In this document: positions 22,954 through 34,139 of the stretch, in pieces
How the letters are laid out: every line of letters starts with the position of its first letter
Position numbering within the stretch: position 1 is the first letter of the stretch
Notes under the pieces: generated by a model
The model's input: the letters and a program-made list of their open reading frames with translations, nothing else
What the model was told of the DNA's origin: nothing
The model's database searches: none
Assembly: GCA_015680685.1 (NCBI GenBank)
Contig: MNCI01025481.1
Span: 409 to 64,408, forward strand
Length of the DNA stretch: 64,000 nucleotides
From: Gnetum montanum
Lineage: Eukaryota; Streptophyta; Gnetopsida; Gnetales; Gnetaceae
Reading direction: 5' to 3'
Program-made: the position numbers and the translations under genes

Positions 22954-23772
22954 GAGATACGCCTATGCTCAACCATATGAATACGAGTGTTACACGTGAT
23001 CTAGTCAAAATCCAAGGACTAAGTGCTTATGTGCCTTCATAGAATAAGGATGGGTTAGGTGATCATTTTCTTCCCAAGCTTACTCGTATGGAATGATTGT
23101 ATGGTTAGGTAAAGTTGAGGTATATGATTTTTATGCTTGTTATGTTTTATGTCCTAGTGCTAAAAAGGAAGAAGTGAATTAATTGAAGAACTAAATTATT
23201 TTAACTAATCAGCTAGGTCCTAACTAGTCCTAACACCAGTATCCATTCCCACTTTCCATACACATCCTGAACCAATGCAATTCTACTGGGATTACCAAAT
23301 GCTAGTCATTACTAGGTTACCAAGTGTTCCACGCATGCTCGAAGTGGTTGTACTGAGTGTGCTTTCTTGTGAAAATTAATGAATTAATAAAAGAAACATT
23401 AATTAACTAATGAAAGCATTAAATAACTATATATAACATTAAGGGTAGGAAATAAGCTATTCTAAATGCTGCAAGGTTTATCACAAAGTTTGTCTTTATT
23501 TCTAGACACAAGGTGTGCTCAGGTACACAATGCTCAAATAAATATCCATTCACTTTATGACTCCTACTCTGGGCACTCAGAAATAATTCTAACTCTGAGA
23601 GAGAGAAACTGCAAGAGTTTGGGTAAGGGACTAAGAACTAATTGCCAAACCAAGTGTTCTTGCCTCTTATTTATAGGCAACGAGACAAGTCCCAATATTG
23701 GATGTTTGATATCGCTTGGTAGGCTTTGATATCACGAACCTAATATCACGGCCCTGATATCATGGTTCCTCA
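22954..23772 (-). repeat. 5' LTR of element C, inner end truncated
   Basis: Homology to the B LTR starts at gagatacgcctatgctcaacc, so the first bases (TGATGAGTGGT in B) and the adjacent primer-binding site are lost. The sections 23240-23330 (cccactttccatacacatcc; accaagtgttcca) and 23465-23600 match the group. An inverted TATAAAT lies near 23680 and GATATC sites near 23710-23765. The outer end is decayed here (tcctca at 23767-23772), but the duplicated copy keeps TCATCA at 24260-24265. Confidence 0.8.
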
Positions 23773-24556
23773 CTACTAGAAGTTATACTAGAGTGATGTA
23801 AAATATACTTTCATATATGGAGGACTAGAGAAAGAAATATATATGGATCAATCAAAAGGATTCATAAAAGGTGAGAGATTAATGTGCAAATTAAAGAAAG
23901 CCTTATAAAAATTACAACAAGCTCTAAGGACATAATATCAACAAATGAAAGCATTTTAAAAGGATCATAAGTTTAATAAATTAATTAAGGATGAAAATAT
24001 ATTCTATTGGAAGAACAATAAAACATTGCAGATAGTATTGACATTTCATGTTGATAACACTGTGGGCACTCAGAAATAATTCTAACTCTGAGAGGGAGAA
24101 ACTACAAGAGTTCAGGTAAGGGACTAAGAACTAATTGCCAAACCAAGTGTGCCTACCTCTTATTTGTAGGTAATGAGACAAGTCTTGATATTGGATGTTT
24201 GATATCGCTTGGCAGGCTATGATATCAGAAACATGATATCGTGGCCCTGATATCGCAGCTCATCACTACTAGAAGTTATACTAGATTGATGTAAAATATA
24301 CTTTCATATATGGAGGACTAGAGAAAGAAATTTATATGGATTAATCAAAAGGATTCATAAAAGATGAGAAATTAATATGCAAATTAAAGAAATAATTATA
24401 AAAATTACAACAAGCTCTGAGGACATAATATTAACAAATGAAAGCATTTTAAAAGGATCATAAGTTTAATAAATCAATTAAGGATGAAAATCTATTCTAT
24501 TGGAAGAACAATAAAACATTGTAGATAGTATTGAAATTTTGTGTTGATAATATTAT
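23571..24556. repeat. 493-bp tandem duplication spanning the LTR/copia border
   Basis: The sequence gggcactcagaaataattc recurs at 23571 and 24064, and similarity continues for the whole 493-bp unit, ending near 24556. Each unit contains about 200 bp of the U3 end of the C LTR and about 290 bp of copia RT sequence. Differences between the copies are scattered substitutions and a few single-base or small indels. The duplication therefore arose after C had inserted next to copia. Confidence 0.9.
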
Positions 24557-25405
24557 ACTTATTAGAAGGGATCAAAAAGCATCAAATAACTTTAACCATT
24601 AAGATAAATCTCTGATATAGAATTAGCACATTATTACCTAGGGATGAAGATGTAAAAAAAAGGGGAAGATGCTGATGATACAAAGGAGGACACAATGGAA
24701 CTATTGGAAGATTTATTATGAAAGAGTGTACTATAGTAATAATATCAATATTAATAAAATTCAAGATTTACACAAAGGGACTAGAAAAAAATCCAACCCA
24801 ATATCATCAATTCATATGATCACTTGTGTACTTAGCAAATCCCCAACCAAACATTCAATATGTAATGAATGTTTTAACCATATGGAAGCAACATTGCATG
24901 AAAGTACACATGAAGGTTGAAAATAATATTTTGAAATACATAATAGGAATCATAAATATTTGATTGTAATACATTGATGATAAGTTGCAAATGATAGCAT
25001 ACTTGAATGTAGATTGGGTAGGAGACCCAAAAATAAGAAAATTAGGAATTGGATTTGTCATATAATTTGGCTTATCAACATTGAACTGGAGTAGTATGAA
25101 GAAGAAAAGAGTATCAATTTCATCAATAGATGTAGAATATTGTAAAATGTAAATGAAATTAAAAGATTAGATATGGTTTGATCAATTATTTGAAGATATT
25201 GAGATCAAACTACTAAAACTAATCACACTGTATTATGATAACATGATGGCAATTAAAATTATCTAATACCCAATTTACCATAGGAAGATAAAACATATTA
25301 AAGTTGAAATGCATTTCTAAGATAGATTCATGATAAGTTTATAATATTGCAATACATCAATACTAAAAATCAAAAGGTAGATGACCTGATTAAATTGCTA
25401 CTAGT
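23773..25405 (+). pseudogene. Ty1/copia reverse transcriptase and RNase H relic
   Basis: The + strand translation reads EIYMDQSKGFIKG then CKLKKALYKLQQA (23810-23920), the typical copia RT block (usual YMxQPxGF ... CxLxKxLYGLKQAP). This block is present twice because of the tandem duplication (second copy near 24300-24420). From about 24900 the RNase H region reads LNVDWVGDPKIRKLGIGFV (DADWAGDxxDRKSTSGY type), then LNWSSMKKKRVSISSIDVEY (25080-25140) and IKHIKVEMHF (25290-25320). Many stops are present. Integrase and protease are not visible. It ends at the LTR of element G. Confidence 0.8.
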
Positions 25406-25413
25406 GCGATAAG

Positions 25414-26361
25414 TGATGAGGGTTCCCTACATCCAACTATATGAATCACAAGTACATATGCATGGTCCTATTAAATTTTGTGGATAGGACTAGTATGGTA
25501 TCTAGATTGTTAAGTTTTGATCGCATGTCACTATCTTCACTTGGGCTAGTGGTAGCTTTATTATGTATGGTTTAGTCCAAAGTGAGGCATATGATTATGA
25601 TCTTGTTGGGGCCTTAAACTACATGAAATATTAATATATAAATTAATTATTTAATCTAATTAACAATGAAATTAAATCCTAAACTGCCCTAAGAATTATA
25701 AGTATCTATTCCTAGCTTGCCATATACATCCTAAACTCACATATCCACTACTAGGATTACCAAGTGTTACGCTATTGTGTCAATAAAGTAATAAAGTTAT
25801 TGCGATTACCAATAAAATATGTGTTTATGCTCAAAACTAGTCATGCTCATTCCACCAATTAATTAATGCACATGAAAATGTAAATATTAAGTATATTGAA
25901 AGTAAATTATGTTGAAAGAAAATCTATTTAAGTCAAATTACTACAATGAATATGAATTAATCTCAATCTTATTGTCATTCATAAAATGTGTCTAGGTATA
26001 ATGTTGAATAAGATGAAGTACATTTGACTTAAATCTACATTACAAGTACTCATTGATTATTTGCAAAGATTATAGAAGAAAATTACAAGAGATTGACTAC
26101 ACTACTGACCAAATGGTACCAAATGCATGATGGATGGTTGCATATTTATAGGAAAATATGGAGACTAATGCATCTCAAGCTATGTCAATGAGGATGCATA
26201 TATACATATGCATTGGCACAACTACGATATAGTAGGTATAATGTATCATCTAGGATGTAGAAGCTAACTAAGATGTGTCAATGGGATGCGTCGACATAGA
26301 TGTGACATAGCATATATGATATTGTAGCCAACTAATATACTTAATAAAAGATGATTTTTCA
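25414..26361 (-). repeat. 3' LTR of element G
   Basis: It begins TGATGAGGGTTCCC and ends near GATTTTTCA, followed by a region equivalent to the polypurine tract of B (ccttatgac ... gaaaactcatc). It aligns with the right LTR throughout (ggttccctacatccaac; catgctcattc; gagattgactacac). U3 contains the inverted repeat ATGCATAT/ATATGCAT near 26193-26212. Confidence 0.8.
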
Positions 26362-28290
26362 TAACCTTATGACTCACCGAAAACTCATCTTTGATTTGTA
26401 TAAAATGGAGGATGCTTCATTACAAAAATTGTGGGGTGACCAAGACTAGATTAATTAAAATTATAAAAATTTAGTGCCACATTACAAAATGTTATCCGAG
26501 TGGATGTATTATTAAATGAAAAAAATGAATAGATAAATATTAAAGTTTACAACATTACAAAAGTCTTCAAAAGTCCACCAATGATTAATCTTTATGTTGT
26601 TGATAGCAGAGATAGTTTTTCCAACTTTGGTTATTATGTTGGCATTTTTTATGAAACTTTAAAAGGATGGACTAAAATTTTTCCTCATCATTCCATGGGT
26701 TTCTAGCTAGTGGACATGTGATGTTTAAAAATTAATTCTTTTTTGTGCTACTTATCCATGGACATTTCCTCCTCTATCCTTCTCTTGGTCTCTTTTCCTT
26801 GCCTTGCAAAAACCCTTTAGCCTTAGGAATTCATTTAGGCATCATTTGCAATTATCAAAGAATCAATGTTAGTTTTTGAAATATTTTCCTTAATGATTAA
26901 AGCCTTTTTAAATTCTTGGTTAGCTTAANTTTAGAGATATGAAATTTTGATTTAGAGCCATGATTAATAAAAGTCATGCAAGTAGGTCCTCAAAGTAGGC
27001 TCTTGCCATAATATCCTTACATAATCACTTGGGTACCTTAGAAGTTAAATGTAGATCATGTCTTTGTTCCAATCAGCATAGAAATCCCTTGATTAGGATC
27101 CTGCACTATACTATGCAAAACCATTAGGCACATAATTACATCCAGTAGTGAGGTGAATAATGGGATGAGAAGGCATTATAGAGATTGGATTTGAGGTACC
27201 TTACCAAGTCTGCAATAGGTTATTATATTAATTATGGTTAAGATGACTATCATACCTATATGTCTAGGTTTCAGACCAAGTCCATACCTTTTCTAGTGAT
27301 ATCACATTACATCATTCCTAACTTATCATCATAGGACCTCCACAACCATATGAAAAAATCACTACTCAAAAAAAAAAAAACCAAGAAAGCAATTTTTATT
27401 AATTAATTCCTTAAACATTAAAATTGTGAGAAAATTTAATCATTAATTAGAGGGATGCCTTCAAGCATGGGTAACATTTCTTTCCAATCCCACTAGAGAA
27501 GTACCTTTACGCATGGGTAACAAGTCTTTTCAGTCACATAATAAGACTAGTCCAAGAGACCTTTGGAATTCTTAAAAGTATCCTACCTTCAAGCATGGGT
27601 AACATGTCTTTCCAATGGTACCCCAAAAATCAATTTTCTTTTTTGAATTAATTAATTTGTAACTATGTTTTCCTTACCAAAGGACTATCTTCAAGCACGA
27701 GTAACATGTCTTTCTAGTGACATAGTAAGACACCACTTATTTGAGAACATGCTTCCATTAAAATTAAAACATTAGTAATGACATAAACACATGGAGTAGT
27801 AAGATGCATCAAGAAAATCCAAATAATATGCAAATCCCCTTGGTGTCATACCCTTTTTCATTTCCTCTTGGTCTTTCTTACTTTCTTCAAGCTATAATGA
27901 TTATGAGTTAATTTTAGTTTCATGTGAGAAGAACCATATTAGCCTCATGATAAAGACCTCTTATTTGTACAAACTAGAGGAATGAATGATGTGGTCTCAT
28001 TACTTTATCCAATTATTTACCCAATAATCTTGATAGTAGAGGATAAAAAACCAACACATGATGTTGATTTTTGCATGATGATAGGAAAAATTATTTAAAA
28101 AACATAATAAATATCCATAAAACACAAAATAATTGACTCAAGAAAAAAAATAGAAAATGTAAAATGTATCAAGAATTGAAAATAATGTCAAAATTACTAA
28201 AATGATAAAAAATTGTAAAACAAAAAAGTGAAAATGCACTTATTAGTTCTTGATTCAAGATGGAGAATCTCCACTAAGACTAAACTCATT
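26362..28290 (-). other. 3' untranslated region of element G with a four-copy motif array
   Basis: The caagcatgggtaacatgtct-type motif occurs at 27460-27490, 27507-27537, 27587-27617 and 27689-27719. The region 27050-27320 aligns with F at 5160-5450. Bases 26650-27000 retain the block matching gggtcctccccatggtaggctc of C in altered form. From 28040 to 28230 the DNA is A-rich and featureless. Confidence 0.65.
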
Positions 28291-28299
28291 GACAAGCAT

Positions 28300-30420
28300 T
28301 TAGAAAATGGATTGCATATTCCCTAAATCATACACTATAGGCTTCATGTTCATCATCTTTAGTAATTTATGTTTTTGTTTGTTAGCCCATTTAATATAGA
28401 TGATAATCAAGTTTTGATCATTTGAAGACACATATGCAATTGGACTAGAAGGTATTTCTATTTGAGAGGATCTACATATGTTTTCTTTTATATGTTCTAT
28501 TCCAATTTTTTTATCTCTTTGTTTATCACATTCTTCTAGTGTATGGTGATTCCATAGGAGATGTTGTGGGTGAATCCTATTTAGGAGGGTAAGTAGTAAG
28601 TTGAGGCATGGTAGTAGAACCATTATGAGAAATAGGGTATTGAACATAGTATTCATAAGGGTTCAAACAGCAATAAGAATACTATTGATTTGATGATGGC
28701 ATCCCCCATGACTATGGCTTTGCCATTGTTGTTGATAGTAGTCTTGAGGTTGTGAAGGAGTCCCACTTGGATATTACTATTGGTTGCAGGATTGTTTATA
28801 ATTTTCTTATAGATACGATAATCTTCTATACATTTTCTTTTCCACAAACTTGGGATTCAAAGAAAAAGTTCCTAGACCCTTGTAGATGTAACATAATTGG
28901 GCAATATCTCTTTAGTTGTTCATATTGAAAGATGTTACATCCATCCTCCTCTAAACATGAGTCTGTAACCTCTTCACCTACAACTACTTTTTCTTTCTAT
29001 CAATAATTATTCTTGCCTATTTTTAAATTTTTTTTCCTTTTTTATCTTGATCAATTAATACTACCTAATTTACCTTCTCCTCTATGATTTTCAAGTTGAT
29101 CGTAACTTTTTCATTTATCAATTTCCAGATCTTACCTATCCTTTCCTCAATCTTAGTGATAGGCTTTTGTATTGATAAGGTCTCATTAAGAGCTACCTCG
29201 TCTTCCTAATTACAAAAATATGAACCTCCTTCTTGCAAAGAGTTGGGTCCCAATTCTATTTCTTTACACACTTTCTTTTGCATAGCTCTTCTTCTTCTTT
29301 TATCACATGTTTAATTAGCCTTTGTAATTGATGGGCTCTCAACGCTATTAATCTTCCTTAGGCATAGATCCCAAGGGTCTCCCTCATTTTATTACAGAGC
29401 TATATTAATCTATGATGTGATGAAGCTATTGTTTTTAAGAATATCCATGACTTGGAAATCTATGTAGTAGAGAATAGTATCTACCCAAGGCTGCATCAAG
29501 GGATTCATGATTCTTTTACTTCCACCTTTGAATTTTTTTTCTTAGATTGAACACTCTTAAATAGGTTTGGTATTTCTTATTCAAGAGTTTAAGCATTGTG
29601 GACTATTAGTAGATTAAATATAGTTTCAATGATCTATACCAAATTTCATCATCTTCTAGTATTATCCTAGGGAAGAGATTAAGGTTTTACCATTTACTTT
29701 CAATCTTTTGTAAGGTTTAGGCATCATGGAAGACTTATAAATGATGTTTTGGATCAGAATTGGATTCTCTCTTAGATTTAGGAATGTTATTCATATCATG
29801 TCATTTGATGTAGCTTTTCCTTTGATTCCTATGGGATATTCTAATTTCCTCCTCGATCTGTATCATACTTCTAGTAACAAATAAGTGTTCATCATCATCA
29901 AACATTTCATGATCATAATCTCTATTTCTATTTATATAATAGTGATGGTTTCATCTGTATTCCCTTTGGCACCTTCTAGTCTAACTTCATTTTCTATTTT
30001 TATCTCCATATCAATTCCTTAGTGGAGCTCTATTTCCATACCTATGTTCATCTTCATTAGAGCTAGATGGTGAAGATGAAGAGAAATATAGTGAATTGGG
30101 ATAACTACCATGGCTTCTATATCTCCCCTTATTATCCCTTAGTTCATCTTTTCTAGGTTTTCTAGAAGACCTAAGGGTTGAGGTCCTCCTTGTTCTACGA
30201 CTTGTTTCATCTCCTCTAGGATTGTCTATGATAGCTGAATGTAGCCTTTGATAGTAATGATCTAAATGAGCATATGAGATCCTTCCTTATAGTGGTTCAC
30301 TTCAATTCTCTTTAGTATAGATCCCATCATTAATCTTACGAGTGTTTTCATTGTGTAATGGACTATCAACCCTATGTGAAGAAGACATGTTTTTAGTTAA
30401 TAATATGTGTGTGACTTAAA
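28300..30420 (-). pseudogene. gag relic of element G plus unassigned C-terminal block
   Basis: Near 30400-30000 the translation is rich in Arg, Ser and Asp (a basic Ser/Arg segment and YFSSSSPSSSNEDEHRYG). Then MNNIPKSKRESNSDPKHH (near 29800) and IWYRSLKLYLIY (near 29620) match the Gag of F and B. A decayed Cys cluster lies near 28900 (GCNIFQYEQLKRYC). The open piece 28300-28656 is the unassigned block shared with F. Protease motifs seen in F are absent. Stops and shifts are frequent. Confidence 0.7.
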
Positions 30421-30503
30421 ATATTAATTTTTCATAAAAGATAAATTATTAATTATTTTTATAGTAATTATTTGTAATATAACCAATCTAGATCACTAGC
30501 ACC

Positions 30504-30523
30504 ATCCTTAAGAATGACATCAA
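30504..30523 (-). promoter_or_regulatory. primer-binding site of element G
   Basis: In element orientation it reads TTGATGTCATTCTTAAGGAT, directly after the LTR end CTTATCA. It is a decayed version of the tRNA-Asp-type site seen in A and B. Confidence 0.6.
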
Positions 30524-31477
30524 TGATAAGCAACGAGGGTTCCCTATGCCAAACCATATGAATAATAAGTGTGTATGCATGATTTGATTGAATTCTATAG
30601 ATGGAAATAGTATTATTTCTAGATTGTTAAGTGTTGATCATAGGTCACTATCTTCTCACATGGGATATTCGTAGCTTTATTGTGTATGGTTTAGTCCAAA
30701 ATAAGGCATATTATTATGATGTTATTAAGGCCTTAAACTAAACTAAATAATAACATAGAAATTAATTATTTAATCTAATTAAAAATTTAAAAAACCTAAA
30801 CCATCTTAAGAATGATGGACGTTCATTTTTAGCTTTTCATACACATCTTGAACTCACATACCTACATCTTAATAGTAGGTATTTTATGCTATTGGGGAAA
30901 ACCAAGTAATAATGCTACTAGGATTACTAAGTACATATATGTTTACACTTGAAACTAGTCATGCTCATTCGTCCAATTAATTAATTTGCATGAAAATGTA
31001 AATATTAACTAAGTGCATGGAAAGTAAATTATATTGAAAGAAAATATATTCTAAGTCAAAGTGTTGTGATGAATATGAATCAATCTCAATCTTATTCTCA
31101 TTCATGGAATGTATTCACCTATAATGTCACTTGAATAAGATGACGTATAATTAACTTAAATCTACATTACAAGCACTCATTGACTATTTGCTAAGATTAT
31201 AGAAGAAAATTGTAAGAGCTTTGCTATACTATTGACAAAATAGTGTCAAATATGTAGTGGATTCTCACATATTTATAAGTAAATATAGATATTTCATAGA
31301 TGCATAAGAGTTTATGCATCTCAAGTTACATTGATGCATATGTGTTGATGTAACTATTCTATATCACATGCGATGTAGCAGCTAACTAAGATGCATTAAC
31401 ATAGATGAGATGTAGTATTTATGATGTAGGACATGCAATATCACAATTGAATGATATATATAACAAATGATGATTCA
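30524..31477 (-). repeat. 5' LTR of element G
   Basis: It starts TGATAAGCAACGAGGG next to the primer-binding site and ends near GATGATTCA. It matches the left LTR in order and length. U3 has the inverted repeat AGATGCATAA/TTTATGCATCT near 31298-31321, just upstream (in element sense) of a TATAAAT-type box near 31272. Confidence 0.8.
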
Positions 31478-33131
31478 TTATAAAGGAAGAATTTTTATGA
31501 TTCTAAGAGTCCTTAACTTTAAGAAAATTCTTTACTAAGAAGTAAGGAGGATTTAAAATTCACAAGAACATCTAAGGAAGAAGATAGAATAAGATTGGAA
31601 GTTGGGCTTATTCTAATATCGAGACATGTATCTATAAAATATACTTCTTATTTGGTTGAATTATCCATGATATCTAAATTGAGAAGTATTGGAATACCAA
31701 TTCATCTTTATAGAAAAATGAAGTTGGAAGATTTTATGTTGAAAGAAATTAATAGGAATCCATGTAAGTTAAATAAATTAAATGTATTTCATGCATATAA
31801 AATAGAATAGCATGTAGAACCCATGTGAAAGATAAATTGCACTAAATAATTTAACTTGTATGAGTAAACCATATGATGAAAATGGGAATAAGGTAAAGAG
31901 TAGTTAAAAAAGAGTCACATGATTGTTCATGGAAAGACATAATGGTAGGAAGGTAGAAAAAGAAAAAAAATACATCAAAGCAGAGACATGGTAACTAATG
32001 TAAGTGAAACTATGATCATGAAAAGAAAATTTTAACATAAATACCCAAAGAAATTGTAGAGGGTGAATGACCATAGTTGTGAGTTGTAAGAGAGTGGAAT
32101 CAATATAAGGGAGAAGTTTTGTGTGAAAGGAAAAAAGACTTCTACCATAGACATACAAGAATATAGTCACCTTAATTTACTAACATGTGGATTAAGATTA
32201 ATATTTGAATTGTTGAAATTGTATCTATTTTTGTACACAATATTTAATAAATATAAATAAAATGAATATTGGTAAATTTATCATCTTTTTGTGTTATATC
32301 ATCTTGGAAAATGAACTTAAGGCTCAATATTTTTAATTGAGTAGTTAACTTTCACACATTCTCTTAATTTCTAGCTCAACCTTTATAATTTTCTTTAAGA
32401 AAATAAATTGTATACTTATATGGACATCAATGCTCCACCAATGTTACTAGCTATCATTCTAGTGAAATTATCTTACTTAGAATACTATGCAAGTGATCTA
32501 GATCAACAATTAATTTTTCAACATGAATCTTACATAATGTTATGAAATGTTCAATGCATCCTATGAAATGTTCAATTTAGTAAACATTAGAACATGTGAT
32601 ACTTACTCCAATCATAGGTACAATCTATAAGAGTAATGTCCATCAAAACAAAATTAGTCATGAATTTTTAAAAGTATTAAAATTTTATTTATTTGTAGTG
32701 TGAATAATTTTTTGTAGATTTCTATCACTGTGTTTATCCATAGTAACTAGAATCTTACAACTTTAAGTGTTTTATTAGTGATTCATACTCTCAAAATCTA
32801 ATTGTTGCTTAATGTTCCATTGATTTAAAATTTTTGAACCTTCTTGTTTCTCACATGCAACTTTTATTCAAAAATTTTAGACCTTTTTTTCATATGCAAA
32901 AAGGATGGCAACCACTACAATATTTTAGCCATTTTGAAGGATGTTCTTATGCATGTTTGCTAGAACCTTGAAAAGCTTCCCTACAAAAGGATAGGATTTG
33001 ATTGTCATCTATTATTATTTTCTTTTGAGGATTACCTTTTGGTATTTTGATCATTCTTAGGACCTATCAATAATGATTGATTTTGTGAAAGAAAAAATTA
33101 GCATACTATATTAGCATAATTGAAACAAGAC
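31478..33131. other. AT-rich interval without recognised features
   Basis: No LTR, domain or RNA could be assigned. An open frame at 31595-31810 (+, 71 codons) has protein-like composition but matches nothing I know. It could be the 3' remainder of the copia element interrupted by G, which would fit its position, but no copia motif is visible. Confidence 0.4.
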
Positions 33132-33976
33132 TGATGAGTCACATTCTAACATGCTCCAATATTGGATACCCAATATCAGAGCTGCAACATCAAATACCCA
33201 ATGTTGAAGCCCAGGATGCAATGTCAGATATTTGATATCGCATGGCATATGCTAACCTATAAATATAGTTCTTGGGCCCATGATTTTGATATCATTTTTT
33301 TCATAGTTAGTGAAGCTCTTGCTGTTTATTTTTTCCAAAGTTAGAATATTTTCTAAGTGCCCATAGCAAGAGTTTGAGTGTGTATGGATCTTTGTTCGAA
33401 CACTAATGTACCTAAGCGTAGTAGTGTGACAAGAATAAAGATGAACCCTTTTGAAAATCCTTGCACCACTGAGAATAGATTAATATTTCCTTTAATGTAC
33501 TTTACTCTAATGCATTCAAACTTAATCAATTAATTTCCAATTGTTAATGAACACAAGCACGACCACTTCGAGCATACATATAGTGCTTAGTAAGCCAACA
33601 ACACTTAACACTTGGTAGCCTAGTAGCACTATATGTGTTCAAGATCTATTCAAAAAAGTGAGACGGGTACTTGTGTTAGGCTAGCTAAGTAGTAAATGAA
33701 TTAGATCTTAAATTACTCTACCTTTCATTCTTGTTGTAGGCAATTAAACTTATAAAATATAAAATGAGAACAATCAGGTATCTCAATTACACTTAAACCA
33801 TACCCTTGAGCTTCACAAGTGTAGTTGGGAAGATAATGAATGTTCTCAACACCCATTTTACTTCCTAAAGGAACTAGTCCACTAGAGAATTATAGATCCA
33901 TAGAATTCAACTAGATCACATGTAAACATCTAAGTGATTCATATGATTGGACATAGGGGTACCTCACCACTCATCA
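33132..33976 (+). repeat. 5' LTR of element A
   Basis: 845 bp, TGATGAGTCAC to CACTCATCA. The U3 palindromes (ccaatattgg, tatccaata-type and gatatcgc sites, 33160-33247) precede a TATAAATA box at 33258-33265. An AATAAAGA polyadenylation-type signal lies near 33434. The 3' half carries the group blocks (gaccacttcgagcatac near 33560). Confidence 0.9.
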
Positions 33977-33996
33977 TTGGCGTCATTGCCAAGGGA
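33977..33996 (+). promoter_or_regulatory. primer-binding site of element A
   Basis: TTGGCGTCATTGCCAAGGGA directly follows the LTR end TCATCA. It matches the complement of plant tRNA-Asp (TGGCGCCGTTGCCGGGGA) except at a few positions. tRNA-Asp priming is known for Athila-type elements, which agrees with the RT type. Confidence 0.8.
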
Positions 33997-34139
33997 CCTT
34001 TTGATTATTTTGTGCACTATCTAGGATTTAGTGGAAATCATTCAAAATCATTAGAACGAACCTTAGAGTCATATCATATTTTACAATTACTACAAAGAAA
34101 TTTAAAAGCACACTACATTTTTATCATCTAACTGAAAAT

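Larger units (their letters stand above)
15870..23772 (-). mobile_element. element C: Athila/Tat-like gypsy retrotransposon with full gag-pol complement, decayed
   Basis: On the - strand the order is 5' LTR (23772 to 22954), gag, protease, RT, RNase H, integrase and 3' untranslated region. No matching 3' LTR is present: the 3' region loses homology to its relatives below about 16110 and meets the coiled-coil unit near 15862. At the other end the LTR runs straight into gag, so the primer-binding site and leader were deleted. It is the only element here that retains all pol domains including protease, but all are broken by stops. Confidence 0.8.
25414..31477 (-). mobile_element. element G: non-autonomous gypsy-type LTR retrotransposon with two LTRs
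   Basis: LTRs of 948 bp (25414-26361) and 954 bp (30524-31477) flank gag and a long 3' region on the - strand. The primer-binding site adjoins the right LTR. No RT, RNase H or integrase was found, and unlike F I see no protease. It inserted next to the copia RNase H relic. A target-site duplication is not convincing (ATAAG on the left, TTATA on the right), so the outer ends have decayed or been rearranged. A single N occurs at 26929. Confidence 0.8.

Noticed and set aside
22733-23008. His/Ser-rich - frame as a host protein
   Set aside because: It joins LTR sequence to the N-terminal low-complexity part of element C gag; similar Ser-rich DNA occurs in A and B.
27460-27719. CRISPR-like array
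   Set aside because: Repeats are few, imperfect, unevenly spaced and shared with plant retrotransposons; no cas genes and not a prokaryote.
25409-31482. Target-site duplication of element G
   Set aside because: The five bases outside the LTRs (ATAAG and TTATA) do not match; shifting the boundary gives only a partial match.
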